Of a stretch of DNA of 64,000 nt, positions 9,273-17,809 are shown in pieces; the stretch's first letter is position 1, and every line of letters starts with the position of its first letter. The notes below the pieces were generated by a model. The model was not told the origin of the DNA and did no database searches. It was given only the letters and a program-made list of their open reading frames with translations. The stretch covers positions 1 through 64,000 of the forward strand of contig NZ_PIPM01000008.1 of the NCBI RefSeq assembly GCF_003987175.1, in the 5' to 3' direction. The translations under genes and the position numbers were made by a program. Origin of the DNA: Aliidiomarina sanyensis. GTDB lineage: Bacteria; Pseudomonadota; Gammaproteobacteria; Enterobacterales; Alteromonadaceae.

Positions 9273-10481
9273 TCAACGTTCTGAGGATTGGACGCGCCGT
9301 GTGTACCGAGTCATCAGAATAGCCGCAAGCATACCCACGGCGGTAAAGAGTGCCGCAAGTTCAAATGTCTGCGTCGCGCCAGCCCCCTGTTGCCACAACA
9401 GTCCGGCAAACCAAGCCCCAATCGCACCACCGCCCCCCATGCCAATGCTCACATAGAAAGCTTGCCCTCGGCTGTGCTGTTCATTGGGAAAGTACTGATG
9501 AATAAATCGCATGGCCGCACTGTGATGCAGCGCAAAACTAAACGCATGGAGTAATTGAATCAAAATAAGCCAAACCAGGACATCGGCAACATGAGCCAGC
9601 ATAAACCAACGCAGTGCAGTAATTCCCAAACACAGGGCGATAACATTGGCGACATCAAATCGAACGAGCAACCTTCCTGCGACAAAGAACATCCCCACTT
9701 CGGCGACAACCCCAAGCGCAATCAGCGCACCCACTGACATTGGCGCATATCCTAATCCCGTCAAATACAGCGCGAAAAACGCGTAAAACGGCGCAAAACT
9801 CACTTGTAAACAGAGACTTGATATCATGAAAAATACAAAAGGTTTCCGACACACACGCTGCCAAAATGCCTCAGAAGGTGCGGCGTCAGGAGCAATCACC
9901 GACCGTTCCGGCTCCTGTAAACGGAGTGACATCCAGGCCAGCGGGAGTAACATCACAGCGGCTATCCAAGGATATGCTTGGGCACCGCCCCAGGCTAAGA
10001 GCTCCGCAGCAAAAAGCGCGACGACGATAAAACCGAGGCTGCCACCCAGTCGGATACGACTGTACAAATGGTGGTGCGGACCGAGCGAACTGAGCGTAAC
10101 GACTTCCAATTGAGGGAGAATGGCGGACCAGAAGAAGCTAATCAAAGCCAAGCCGAGCGCAACACTCCAATAACTCGACAACTGACTCATAATCACGAGC
10201 AGGCCAACCGAGAGAAAAACACCCAGTTGAATGGCCGGAAGGAGACGACCGAGCCGGTCCGAAAGCGATGCCCAGACCGGTGGACCAATAATTCGACAAA
10301 TCGTTGACAGCGCGATCAGCTCGCCGATTTGACGTGAGTCAAATCCAAGACCGTCCAAATACACGGCCAAGTACGGAACAAGCAAAGCGAGCACCGCAAA
10401 GTAACCAAAGTATGACCAACTCAGTCGACGACATTGGCGGCGAAACGATGTACTAAATTGCCGGTCCTGAATTCCCAGCAT
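9273..10481 (-). CDS. MFS transporter, HcaT/nucleoside-symporter-like
   Basis: A 402-residue inner-membrane protein with about 12 hydrophobic segments. It resembles the MFS_1-like/3-phenylpropionate transporter (HcaT) group: the N-terminal half has LVPYLAVYLDGLGFDSRQIGEL, the loop WASLSDRLGR, and LYSRIRLGGSLGFIVVALF; the second half opens with a helix after KPFVFF. Substrate cannot be assigned. It starts 3 bases after the aroC stop, so it is co-transcribed with prmB-aroC. A similar transporter-aroC linkage occurs in other marine gammaproteobacteria as far as I recall. Confidence 0.85.
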   Translation of the reverse strand: MLGIQDRQFSTSFRRQCRRLSWSYFGYFAVLALLVPYLAVYLDGLGFDSRQIGELIALSTICRIIGPPVWASLSDRLGRLLPAIQLGVFLSVGLLVIMSQLSSYWSVALGLALISFFWSAILPQLEVVTLSSLGPHHHLYSRIRLGGSLGFIVVALFAAELLAWGGAQAYPWIAAVMLLPLAWMSLRLQEPERSVIAPDAAPSEAFWQRVCRKPFVFFMISSLCLQVSFAPFYAFFALYLTGLGYAPMSVGALIALGVVAEVGMFFVAGRLLVRFDVANVIALCLGITALRWFMLAHVADVLVWLILIQLLHAFSFALHHSAAMRFIHQYFPNEQHSRGQAFYVSIGMGGGGAIGAWFAGLLWQQGAGATQTFELAALFTAVGMLAAILMTRYTRRVQSSER

Positions 10482-10484
10482 GAT

Positions 10485-11570
10485 TTAACGCAGAATAGGT
10501 GTGGGCGTTGTGACGTCGCCATTTTGAGCACGTTGACGAAGCATGTGGTCCATGACCACGAGCGCGACCATCGCTTCGGCGATCGGCACCGCACGAATTC
10601 CGACACAAGGATCATGGCGTCCCTTGGTGATCACCTCTTGGGGCTTCCCAAACCGGTCAATCGTTTGACCTGGAATTCGAATACTCGAGGTTGGCTTCAG
10701 AGCGAGCTCAGCGACTAGCGGTTGACCTGTGCTGATTCCCCCGAGGACCCCACCTGCATGATTCGATAAAAATCCCTCCGGTGTCATGGCATCTCGGTGT
10801 TCTGAACCGCGTTGTTCAACCACATCAAATCCCGCACCAATTTCGACTGCTTTAACCGCATTAATCGACATCAGAGCTTTCGCAGTATCCGCATCTAAAC
10901 GATCAAAAACCGGCTCACCTAAGCCAGGGGGAAGTCCGATCGCTTCCACACGAATTCTTGCGCCAATCGAATCGCCCTCTTTCTTTAAGTCACGGATCAG
11001 TGCGTCCAACGCGACAATCTTTTCAGGATCTGGAAAAAAGAAATCATTTTCTCGAACCACGCTCCAATCAAGCTGTTCGGCTCGTACGTTGCCCATCTGT
11101 ACCATGGCTGCTCGGATTTCGATGCCTTGTTCTATCAGCCACGCCTGTGCAATCGCTCCTGCTGCCACGCGCATGGCGGTCTCTCGTGCTGAGGAGCGAC
11201 CGCCTCCCCGGTAATCACGGTGGCCATATTTGTGTTCATAGGTATAGTCTGCGTGTCCAGGGCGAAATAGGTCCTGAATATCCGAATAATCTTTACTGCG
11301 CTGGTCGGTGTTTTCAATCAACAGGCCAATGGGTGTTCCGGTGGTTTTCCCTTCGAAAACCCCAGAGAGAATTTTTACCGCATCGGCTTCGCGACGCTGA
11401 GTGGTATAACGATTGCTACCTGGCTTGCGACGATCAAGATAGGTTTGAATCATGGCTTCAGTGACCGCTAAACCGGGAGGGCAGCCATCCACGATCGCAC
11501 CCAAAGCAGCACCGTGGCTTTCCCCAAAGGTCGTCACACGAAAAAGCTCACCGAAGGTATTCGCACTCAT
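10485..11570 (-). CDS. aroC: Chorismate synthase
   Basis: Last step of the shikimate pathway: anti-1,4-elimination of phosphate from EPSP to give chorismate, requiring reduced FMN. It has 361 residues, the same length as E. coli AroC. Family blocks seen are [20 protein letters not shown] near the N-terminus, [50 protein letters not shown] and [15 protein letters not shown]. It follows prmB by 40 bp and precedes the MFS gene by 3 bp on the same strand. Confidence 0.98.
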   Translation of the reverse strand: MSANTFGELFRVTTFGESHGAALGAIVDGCPPGLAVTEAMIQTYLDRRKPGSNRYTTQRREADAVKILSGVFEGKTTGTPIGLLIENTDQRSKDYSDIQDLFRPGHADYTYEHKYGHRDYRGGGRSSARETAMRVAAGAIAQAWLIEQGIEIRAAMVQMGNVRAEQLDWSVVRENDFFFPDPEKIVALDALIRDLKKEGDSIGARIRVEAIGLPPGLGEPVFDRLDADTAKALMSINAVKAVEIGAGFDVVEQRGSEHRDAMTPEGFLSNHAGGVLGGISTGQPLVAELALKPTSSIRIPGQTIDRFGKPQEVITKGRHDPCVGIRAVPIAEAMVALVVMDHMLRQRAQNGDVTTPTPILR

Positions 11571-11610
11571 ATTCTGTTGTCCTGTGATTCAAAAAGTTAA
11601 AAGGTTTCCG

Positions 11611-12543
11611 CTATCGTTGATGGTCGCCAGAGAATTCACGTGCGTGGGCTTCAAGTTGAGCTTTGCTTAGCGCAAAAACACCCTCCCCACCCCGTTCAAA
11701 ACTCAGCCAAACAAATGGAACCTCGGGCCACAACGCTTGCATATGCACCATGCTATTGCCCACTTCACAGATCAATAAACCATCGTCGTTCAGATAATTC
11801 GGGGCCTCGAGCAAAATATGTCGCACTAAATCTAAGCCATCATCGCCCGCTGCAAGCCCTAGCTCCGGCTCATGATGGTACTCGGGCGGGAGATCATCCA
11901 TATCCTCAGCATCTACATACGGTGGATTGGTGACAATTAAGTCGTAGCGGCGGCCAGAGAGACTTTTAAACCCGTCTGATTCGATCGCCTCAACCCGATC
12001 GCTCAAGCCGTGCTCTTCAATATTCATCCGCGCGACATCGAGCGCATCTACGCTGATATCGACTGCATCGACGACCGCATCTGGAAAAGCATAGGCGCAA
12101 GCGATAGCAATACAGCCTGAACCCGTGCAAAGATCAAGAATATGGTCAGGCGGTACGGTCAGCCACGGTTGGAATTCTTGTTCTATTAGTTCAGCGATCG
12201 GAGAGCGAGGAACCAACACACGTTCGTCAACATAAAAAGGTAAGCCAGCAAACCATGCCTTGTGGACCAAGTAAGCAGCCGGCACCTTATCGCGAATGCG
12301 ACGAGCCAACAAAGCGGCTAATTGGGTTTTCTCCTCAAACGTGAGGCGGCAGTCTCGATACGCGCGAATCTCATCAAAATGCAACGAAGTCACCTCAGAG
12401 AGTAACAACAGCCCCTCTTCCCACCCATCGTTGGCCCCATGGCCAAAGTAAACATCGGCACCATGCAGAGCGGAAGCAATGTACCGTTGCCAATCGGCAA
12501 TGGTGAGTAAATCATCGGTAAGTTGAGAAAATTGATGTGTCAC
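11611..12543 (-). CDS. prmB: Ribosomal protein L3 N5-glutamine methyltransferase
   Basis: SAM-dependent methyltransferase that modifies a glutamine of ribosomal protein L3. It has 310 residues, equal to E. coli PrmB. Seen are an N-terminal helical domain, the SAM motif LDLCTGSGCIAIACAYAFPDA, the acidic strand DAVDISVDALDVA, and the catalytic NPPYVDAEDMDDLPPEYHHEP. It is first in the minus-strand run with aroC and divergent from smrB (141 bp shared upstream region), as in E. coli. Confidence 0.96.
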   Translation of the reverse strand: MTHQFSQLTDDLLTIADWQRYIASALHGADVYFGHGANDGWEEGLLLLSEVTSLHFDEIRAYRDCRLTFEEKTQLAALLARRIRDKVPAAYLVHKAWFAGLPFYVDERVLVPRSPIAELIEQEFQPWLTVPPDHILDLCTGSGCIAIACAYAFPDAVVDAVDISVDALDVARMNIEEHGLSDRVEAIESDGFKSLSGRRYDLIVTNPPYVDAEDMDDLPPEYHHEPELGLAAGDDGLDLVRHILLEAPNYLNDDGLLICEVGNSMVHMQALWPEVPFVWLSFERGGEGVFALSKAQLEAHAREFSGDHQR

Positions 12544-12684
12544 ACAGAATCCTTATCGAGAGCACCTAAATCGTGGCTAGCGCAAAAGCACCGTATGAAG
12601 CGCTTTAGGGTAGGCTTTTGACGTTCATTTGCCTATTATAACGACCTGAGCCAAGCTATCACCCTTTATTCACGTGAATTTCCC

Positions 12685-13257
12685 ATGAGACGGCCCGAAA
12701 AATCAAGCAAACGCACGTCACGCGCATCGAAATACACCCTGAGTCCCGAAGAGCGGGACGAGTTTCGGGCAGCCCTAGAGAATGTCAAGCCGCTGGTCGA
12801 TGACCATATGACACATCATCACCCAACACGAGTCACCCCCGCGCAACGAGCTCGGCGTCGCAGCGCACAGGCGCACAATCGACAACATGCGACGGACCCG
12901 TTTTCCGATGCGTTTATGCCAGCCTTGCCTGAAGGAATTCTAGCTTGGGTTGCCGACGATGAACCAGCCTATCTCACCAAACAACTTCGGAGAAATGATT
13001 TTCTCCCCGGCATGGTGCTCGACCTCCATGGCTACACCCGCGAGCGAGCTCGCAGAGAACTCGCAGAAGCCATTACGGCGTGCGTCCACGAAGGCCTCAA
13101 CTGCCTGAATGTAATTCATGGGATTGGTCATGGTGTATTGCGCCAGCATGTGCCGGGCTGGCTGATGCAACATCCGGATGTTCGTGCATTCCATCAAGCC
13201 CCGTTGGAATGGGGAGGACAAGGCGCATTATTGGTCTTGCTACGAATTGCAGACTGA
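12685..13257 (+). CDS. smrB: Ribosome rescue endonuclease SmrB
   Basis: Smr-domain nuclease of the YfcN type, which in E. coli cleaves mRNA at collided ribosomes and feeds trans-translation. It has 190 residues: a basic N-terminal tail with EERDEFRAAL, then a linker, then the Smr domain at about 105-188 with LDLHGYTRERARREL, NVIHGIGHGVLR and the GGQGALLVLLR end. DLHG and the HGxG loop are the conserved catalytic features. It lies near smpB and ratA, other ribosome-quality genes. It is convergent with sixA, only 17 bp apart and without a clear terminator. Confidence 0.93.
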   Translation: MRRPEKSSKRTSRASKYTLSPEERDEFRAALENVKPLVDDHMTHHHPTRVTPAQRARRRSAQAHNRQHATDPFSDAFMPALPEGILAWVADDEPAYLTKQLRRNDFLPGMVLDLHGYTRERARRELAEAITACVHEGLNCLNVIHGIGHGVLRQHVPGWLMQHPDVRAFHQAPLEWGGQGALLVLLRIAD

Positions 13258-13274
13258 GACTCGTCGAACCGACA

Positions 13275-13763
13275 TCAATCGCGCGGAGGCGCTTGCATTT
13301 CCTGCAGTTTTCCAAGCATTGCGAGGGGTTCTACGTCCATCACGGCGAGCCCTGCCGTTGGAAACAAGGGGGGCTGCACGGACGTGTCTAGGTAGCCAAC
13401 AAGGTAACATACAAAAGGCATATGCGAGACCACGAGGACAGTCGCGGCGGGTTCAATCTGCAAGCGCGCCAACAATGCGCCAGCAAAGGCTTCAGGATCT
13501 CCTTCCGGAGTAATTTCTGAGGATACTTCCACCACTTCAGCAGCAATGTGAGCGGCAACTGCATTCCACGTTTGTTGCGCACGCACGTAAGGACTCGTAA
13601 TCACGAGATCAATTTGGCCTACGTGCGCTTCCAACCATAACGCGATTTGTTCAACCTCACGCCGCCCACGTTCACTCAACTCACGTTCGGCATCCGGCTG
13701 CAAGTAACCTCGTTCGAAACGTGCAGGGAGCGCATCACCATGGCGCATGACAAATAATTTCAT
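13275..13763 (-). CDS. sixA: Phosphohistidine phosphatase SixA
   Basis: Small histidine-phosphatase-superfamily enzyme of 162 residues that removes phosphate from histidine residues (ArcB HPt domain and nitrogen-PTS proteins in E. coli). It begins MKLFVMRHGDA with the catalytic RHG (His8), and has LSERGRREVEQIALWL, LVITSPYVRAQQTW and VSHMPFVCYLVGYL carrying the second catalytic His. It follows rnfH with no gap (stop 13764-13766, start 13763), indicating a shared transcript. Confidence 0.92.
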   Translation of the reverse strand: MKLFVMRHGDALPARFERGYLQPDAERELSERGRREVEQIALWLEAHVGQIDLVITSPYVRAQQTWNAVAAHIAAEVVEVSSEITPEGDPEAFAGALLARLQIEPAATVLVVSHMPFVCYLVGYLDTSVQPPLFPTAGLAVMDVEPLAMLGKLQEMQAPPRD

Positions 13764-14135
13764 TTAATCACCCTGCGCATCTGTATCGCCTGATGCACGA
13801 CGCTGGCGGTCAGGCCGGCCACCGGTCACTTTATCTGCACGTCCATCGGCTTTCGCTTGTTCGGCGCGGCGACGACGAATCTCTTTTGGATCAGCAATCA
13901 ATGGGCGGTATATTTCAATGCGATCGCCGGCACGAGGAACGTCCGTAAGCTTGCAGGTTTTATTCCAAATCCCAACCGCTTGCGTGTCAAGATCGATCTC
14001 GGGAAAAAATAACCGGATGTTTGACCGTTCAATAGCCTCCGCGACCGTGACACCTTGCGGTACGGATACATTCACAATCTTCTGTTTTTCCGGTGTCCCG
14101 TAAACAACCTCGAGACTGATCATGGACTCACTCAA
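13764..14135 (-). CDS. rnfH: RnfH family ubiquitin-fold protein
   Basis: A 123-residue protein with a beta-grasp fold of the RnfH/YfjF family. The conserved core is ISLEVVYGTPEKQKI, then VTVAEAIERSNI and AVGIWNKTCKLTDVPRAGDRIEIYRPLIADPKEIRRRRAEQAK. Its function is not established despite the name. The C-terminal 30 residues are charged and likely disordered. It sits 15 bp after ratA, the order kept in E. coli, and directly abuts sixA. Confidence 0.92.
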   Translation of the reverse strand: MSESMISLEVVYGTPEKQKIVNVSVPQGVTVAEAIERSNIRLFFPEIDLDTQAVGIWNKTCKLTDVPRAGDRIEIYRPLIADPKEIRRRRAEQAKADGRADKVTGGRPDRQRRASGDTDAQGD

Positions 14136-14150
14136 CGCCCGACTCCCGAA

Positions 14151-14588
14151 TCATGCTGTACCATAAACCTGCTTTGCTCGCTGCGCGAACGCATCAACCA
14201 TTCGTGATGTCACTTCATTGAATACTTTCGCGAAGGCAAAATGGAGTAATTTACTGGAGAACTCGAACTCAAGCTCCAGCGTCACTTTACACGCATCAGG
14301 CCCAAGCTCCTTGAAGGTCCAGCCACCTCCAAGCCGTTTGAAAGGCCCTTGAACAAGCTCCATATCAATTCGATGCTCGTTGACCAGCGTATTTTTCGTC
14401 GTAAACGCGTGTCGAATCCCCGCCTTGCTGATCGATAACTCAGCCACCATATGGGTATCGGATTCTTCCAGGATTCGCGCGGCCGCGCATCCGGGAACGA
14501 ACTCTGGATATGCAGCAACGTCATTGACCAAATCGTACATCTGACGACAACTATAATGTACCAGGGCGCTTCGTTGAATTTGAGGCAT
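14151..14588 (-). CDS. ratA: RatA family START-domain protein
   Basis: Coenzyme Q-binding/START-fold protein (PasT/RatA/Coq10 family). In E. coli it has been described both as a ribosome anti-association toxin and as a ubiquinone-linked factor. The start is taken at ATG 14588 (MPQIQRSALVHYS), preceded by GAGAGA, giving 145 residues; an open frame to 14666 adds residues that do not match the family. Blocks seen: MYDLVNDVAAYPEFVPGC, MVAELSISKAGIRHAFTTKN, LVQGPFKRLGGGWTF and LEFEFSSKLLHFAFAKVFNEV. Divergent from smpB. Confidence 0.93.
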   Translation of the reverse strand: MPQIQRSALVHYSCRQMYDLVNDVAAYPEFVPGCAAARILEESDTHMVAELSISKAGIRHAFTTKNTLVNEHRIDMELVQGPFKRLGGGWTFKELGPDACKVTLELEFEFSSKLLHFAFAKVFNEVTSRMVDAFAQRAKQVYGTA

Positions 14589-14681
14589 GCTTACACGTCT
14601 CTCGGCTTTAAATGCTTGGCGGTTACAAAAGTGCCGCATTCTAACTTTTTTGAACAATCCCTGCATCTTTTGTGATTTTTC

Positions 14682-14709
14682 TTTTCAGTATGCAAGCGAT
14701 GCGTATAAT
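14682..14709 (+). promoter_or_regulatory. Putative sigma70 promoter of smpB
   Basis: TTTTCA (14682-14687), 16-bp spacer, consensus TATAAT (14704-14709). The -10 lies inside the near-palindrome GCGTATAATACGC. The predicted transcription start (about 14716) almost coincides with the ATG of smpB at 14717. Confidence 0.6.
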
Positions 14710-14716
14710 ACGCGGC

Positions 14717-15190
14717 ATGAAACAGAAAAAAAATCACTCAAACACCATCGCTCTGAATAAGAAAGCCCGCCACGAATATTTCCTTGAAGATAAATTTGAG
14801 GCTGGGATTGAATTGCAGGGCTGGGAAGTTAAAAGCATCCGAGACGGAAAGGTAAACATTTCCGACAGTTACGTCATCTTAAAAGATGGCGAGGCCTATC
14901 TTTTGGGTTCACAAATACAGCCGTTGAATCAAGCCTCTTCGCATGTGGTCTGCGATCCAGACCGCACTCGCAAATTGCTTTTAAAGAAACGCGAGCTGAA
15001 CTCCCTCATTGGGAAAGCTGAACGTGAAGGCTATGCGATTGTTGCCACCGCAATGTATTGGAAAAAATGCTGGGTCAAGGTAGAGATTTACCTAGCAAAA
15101 GGGAAAAAGACACACGATAAGCGCGATACCATTAAAGATCGCGATTGGGCGCGCACGAAAGAACGGATGCTTAAGCATCAGGTCCGGTAA
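14717..15190 (+). CDS. smpB: SsrA-binding protein SmpB
   Basis: Partner of tmRNA in trans-translation; it carries tmRNA into the empty A site of stalled ribosomes. From ATG 14717 ([21 protein letters not shown]) it has 157 residues against 160 in E. coli. Conserved blocks: [44 protein letters not shown] and the basic tail [16 protein letters not shown]. The open frame extends to 14672 but through the promoter, so the downstream start is chosen. No Shine-Dalgarno is visible and the promoter predicts a leaderless message. The tmRNA gene itself is not seen next to it. Confidence 0.96.
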   Translation: MKQKKNHSNTIALNKKARHEYFLEDKFEAGIELQGWEVKSIRDGKVNISDSYVILKDGEAYLLGSQIQPLNQASSHVVCDPDRTRKLLLKKRELNSLIGKAEREGYAIVATAMYWKKCWVKVEIYLAKGKKTHDKRDTIKDRDWARTKERMLKHQVR

Positions 15191-15229
15191 GGACAGCAGC
15201 GCGCCGTCTCGATGGTGCGATGCACGCTT

Positions 15230-16921
15230 TTAAAACAGCTCATCGCACCAGCAACTCCCCTGAATGTTCTGCCACTCACCCATACCATCGCATGCAGCGC
15301 TCGCTATGCAAGACCACGCACTCATGCGAAACGCTTCGTTACAACTCCCGCCAAATTCCTGAACCTGAACTGTCTCACCACTGGTGCGTTGCGGAAACGT
15401 TACATGGCCCATCATCGCTGGAGACGATTGCGCAATAGGAAAGGCATGCATTGAGGCGGCACAGGTGCTCGCAGCTCGCCACGAAAATGCAACTGGGAGC
15501 TCCGTATACACGGCAGTATTTTTTCCGCTATGCAACCTGACCTGAAGTTCACCTTGCCGCAATTCTCCCGCGGCAACCTGCGCCTCGATGGTGCATTCAA
15601 ATTGCCCACCAGAATGTGGTGGAGCCGCACTGTCGAGACAATCAGTCGTCATGCCTGGAAAGACTGATATCGAAGCATCACAGCCATGCACGCATAGGTC
15701 TGTGATGACGTGAATTGAGGCTTGAAACTGGCCTGCCGATTTGGACTGAACACAGCCAACACAATTCCAAGTTTCCACCGTGGGTGCTTCGGGTGCCCGA
15801 CACCATTGATTGTCAAACCAACATGCATGCAAGGCATCGAAGAGTGAACCCGCTCCCGCGTGGGCAAATCCGATGGACGAAGCCACTCCACCCTGCATCA
15901 AGAGGTTTTGTTTTACTTCAATCGAATCTGCTACGACACGATCACCAGAGAACTGAGCACTTTGGACTTGGTTGAACACGCCTTCAGGGGCTCCAATCTC
16001 CTTGGTGGTCATAGATGACGGCATCAACACACGTCCTTCAAGATCCATCGTTTCTAGCACGGAAATTTCAGCCTTGTGTGTCTCAATACTGCCAATGTTG
16101 CCGCGATTTGCAGAGATTACACGTCCATTTGCATCGATCATCTGTGCGGTGGTGAAGCTAGCTTCGCCTGCATGAACCTGCGCTTGATACCACGCATCGC
16201 GAATATTCGCTTGCTCCACGGTTAATTCGCTGATCGAACTTACCTGCCCAATCACTGAGGTCGTTTCGAACTGATTCCCGTGGGCTGCCATTGCTGTTGA
16301 CTGTCCTGCAAACACGGACTGTGCTTTCATCTCAACGAAGTGTGCAGATGCAAGATCCCCTTGTGTTGCCCAAAGCGTTCCAATATATGCGAGGGCGTTT
16401 GCTGAAACTGCCCCTACCAAAACTAAGTCATGGAGCTGCATGGATAAATCGGTCAACATGGAAGATGAGTATTCGGGCTGAGGTTGAAAGCGCTCAAGGA
16501 AGCGTAATATCTCAGGATTACTGTCATCGTCAGGGGACGGTACTGCAACGTGGAGGAAATCCCCGTCCAATTTACTTCCCAGAATAAAGGGCTGAACGCG
16601 CGCCTGCAGTGCATCATTTGAAAGTCGGATTTTCAGAGCCGGTGCGGGCTCTGTTGTAACCTGCACATCACGCACATATGCGGCAATTTCAGTCCCTTCC
16701 ATGAGATCCTGAGATGTAGGCCACTCATCGTAATGCGTGCGAAAGTGAAAACTCCAGAGGCGAGCGCGATGAATTGTTTCGATGAGTATTTCAAACCGCT
16801 CTGCCATGAGTCGTTGATGCTGGGCGGCCATCAATGATAATGCACCGCCCATTAATCCAAGCAGCAATCCAAGTACTGCGATGAGCATGTAGCCGCGATT
16901 GTATCCTTCACCACGTCGCAT
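15230..16921 (-). CDS. Large Cys-rich prepilin-like protein ending the Tad operon
   Basis: A 563-residue protein whose function is not known. The N-terminus has a basic leader, an RG|Y prepilin-type junction and a long hydrophobic helix (YMLIAVLGLLLGLMGGALSL). Position +5 is Ala rather than Glu, as in GspK/PilX-type minor pilins. Residues about 200-350 hold short beta-type repeats (ISELTVEQA, GRVISANRGNIGSIE, VLETMDLEGRV, VADSIEVKQNLLMQG). The last 200 residues hold about 20 cysteines, often in pairs (CWFDNQWC, CVGC, CVHGC, CWCDELF). The layout recalls PilV-type tip adhesins: pilin helix, stalk, disulphide-rich head. It overlaps the TPR gene by 14 bp. Tip adhesin is inference. Confidence 0.55.
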   Translation of the reverse strand: MRRGEGYNRGYMLIAVLGLLLGLMGGALSLMAAQHQRLMAERFEILIETIHRARLWSFHFRTHYDEWPTSQDLMEGTEIAAYVRDVQVTTEPAPALKIRLSNDALQARVQPFILGSKLDGDFLHVAVPSPDDDSNPEILRFLERFQPQPEYSSSMLTDLSMQLHDLVLVGAVSANALAYIGTLWATQGDLASAHFVEMKAQSVFAGQSTAMAAHGNQFETTSVIGQVSSISELTVEQANIRDAWYQAQVHAGEASFTTAQMIDANGRVISANRGNIGSIETHKAEISVLETMDLEGRVLMPSSMTTKEIGAPEGVFNQVQSAQFSGDRVVADSIEVKQNLLMQGGVASSIGFAHAGAGSLFDALHACWFDNQWCRAPEAPTVETWNCVGCVQSKSAGQFQASIHVITDLCVHGCDASISVFPGMTTDCLDSAAPPHSGGQFECTIEAQVAAGELRQGELQVRLHSGKNTAVYTELPVAFSWRAASTCAASMHAFPIAQSSPAMMGHVTFPQRTSGETVQVQEFGGSCNEAFRMSAWSCIASAACDGMGEWQNIQGSCWCDELF

Positions 16922-17435
16922 CGAGCTGTCCTTGCACCTGAAATAACCACTCAAGAAAAGCGGGTTGAAGAATATCTCCATGCTGACGGGCCTCGATTAA
17001 CGTCGCAGTTGCAGTGCGTAATTGAGTAACCGCTAGGTTGTGCCACGCCTCCTGTAGATCGGGCTCGAGCTTTACAACCTGTAGGAAGGCGCGTTCAGCG
17101 GCCGGTAGCCGCTGATGCCTCAGATGAATTTGACCGAGCAGGAACCACGCCCGAACGCGTTTTGGTTCACGCTTCACCAACTGATTCAAATAGCTCTCAG
17201 CACTGACAAAATCACCTTGATGATATGCTTGCAAAGCTGCTAACTCCCATGCCTGCATCGTGTCTGCTGGTGCGCTACGAACTGACTCGGTGCTCGCACA
17301 CCCGAGGATTGACATACTCATCAAACAGACCACAAGCACCGCACGGGATCCCGTGAGCGCCTTATTCCATTGGAAGATAAGACCTGCGCGAAGCACCTCA
17401 CGCGGTCTTCGTTTCCTTAGTGATAGTTGGTTCAT
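16908..17435 (-). CDS. TadD-like TPR lipoprotein
   Basis: From ATG 17435 (MNQLSLRKRRPREVL) it has 175 residues. A long basic leader is followed by a hydrophobic stretch and lipobox SILGC, so it is likely an outer-membrane lipoprotein. The following 110 residues carry tetratricopeptide-like pairs of helices (AWELAALQAYHQGDFVSAESYL, AWFLLGQIHLRHQRLPAAERAFL, AWHNLAVTQLRTATATLIEAR). TadD proteins are TPR lipoproteins needed for Flp pilus secretin assembly or stability, and this position in the operon fits. An open frame extends to 17459. Confidence 0.75.
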   Translation of the reverse strand: MNQLSLRKRRPREVLRAGLIFQWNKALTGSRAVLVVCLMSMSILGCASTESVRSAPADTMQAWELAALQAYHQGDFVSAESYLNQLVKREPKRVRAWFLLGQIHLRHQRLPAAERAFLQVVKLEPDLQEAWHNLAVTQLRTATATLIEARQHGDILQPAFLEWLFQVQGQLDATW

Positions 17436-17481
17436 GACACATCCTTGTTTATCGAACATAAGTATTCATTCCGTGTTTAAC

Positions 17482-17799
17482 TCAATCCCGAGCGTCACCC
17501 TTGGTAAAATATTCTCGAAGGGCGCGATACCGAACGACATCTTCGCTCGCCACCTCGAAAACGCTCGCGGCCTTCCAACACACCCGAATTTGATTTGCGG
17601 CGACATTGAGATCTTCTCTGACCATATTTCCTTGCGCATCAATCCATAGAAGATTCAAAGCCTGTTTCATGCCGATGGTATGGATGATTCGGCAAGGGTA
17701 TAGCCAGACTCCTTGCTCCTCTGAGGTCCGCCCAAACCACCCGCCCAACCGCGAAAAGAACGTACACGCGCCTTTGATTCTTAGTGAGATCTCCGACGT
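17482..17799 (-). CDS. DUF192 family protein in the Tad operon
   Basis: A 105-residue protein from GTG 17799, which has a TGAGG ribosome site formed partly by the TadC stop. A TTG at 17832 would give 116 residues overlapping tadC by 23 bases. It matches the DUF192 (UPF0127) core: LRIKGACTFFSRLGGWFGR, WLYPCRIIHTIGMKQALNLLWIDAQGNMV and KAASVFEVASEDVVRY. Many DUF192 proteins are exported, but no signal peptide is seen here, so it is predicted cytoplasmic. Small DUF192 proteins occur in other Tad clusters, but no role is established. Confidence 0.75.
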   Translation of the reverse strand, partial: TSEISLRIKGACTFFSRLGGWFGRTSEEQGVWLYPCRIIHTIGMKQALNLLWIDAQGNMVREDLNVAANQIRVCWKAASVFEVASEDVVRYRALREYFTKGDARD

Positions 17800-17809
17800 C
17801 ACCTTGGCC

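Noticed and set aside
15191-15229. tmRNA gene expected near smpB
   Set aside because: No GCA/ACC tmRNA ends or tag-peptide frame between smpB and the next gene, nor in the flanks.
15230-16921. Shufflon (invertible 3' end) for the PilV-like gene
   Set aside because: No repeated inverted crossover sites or recombinase gene near the 3' end of the gene; smpB follows on the other side.
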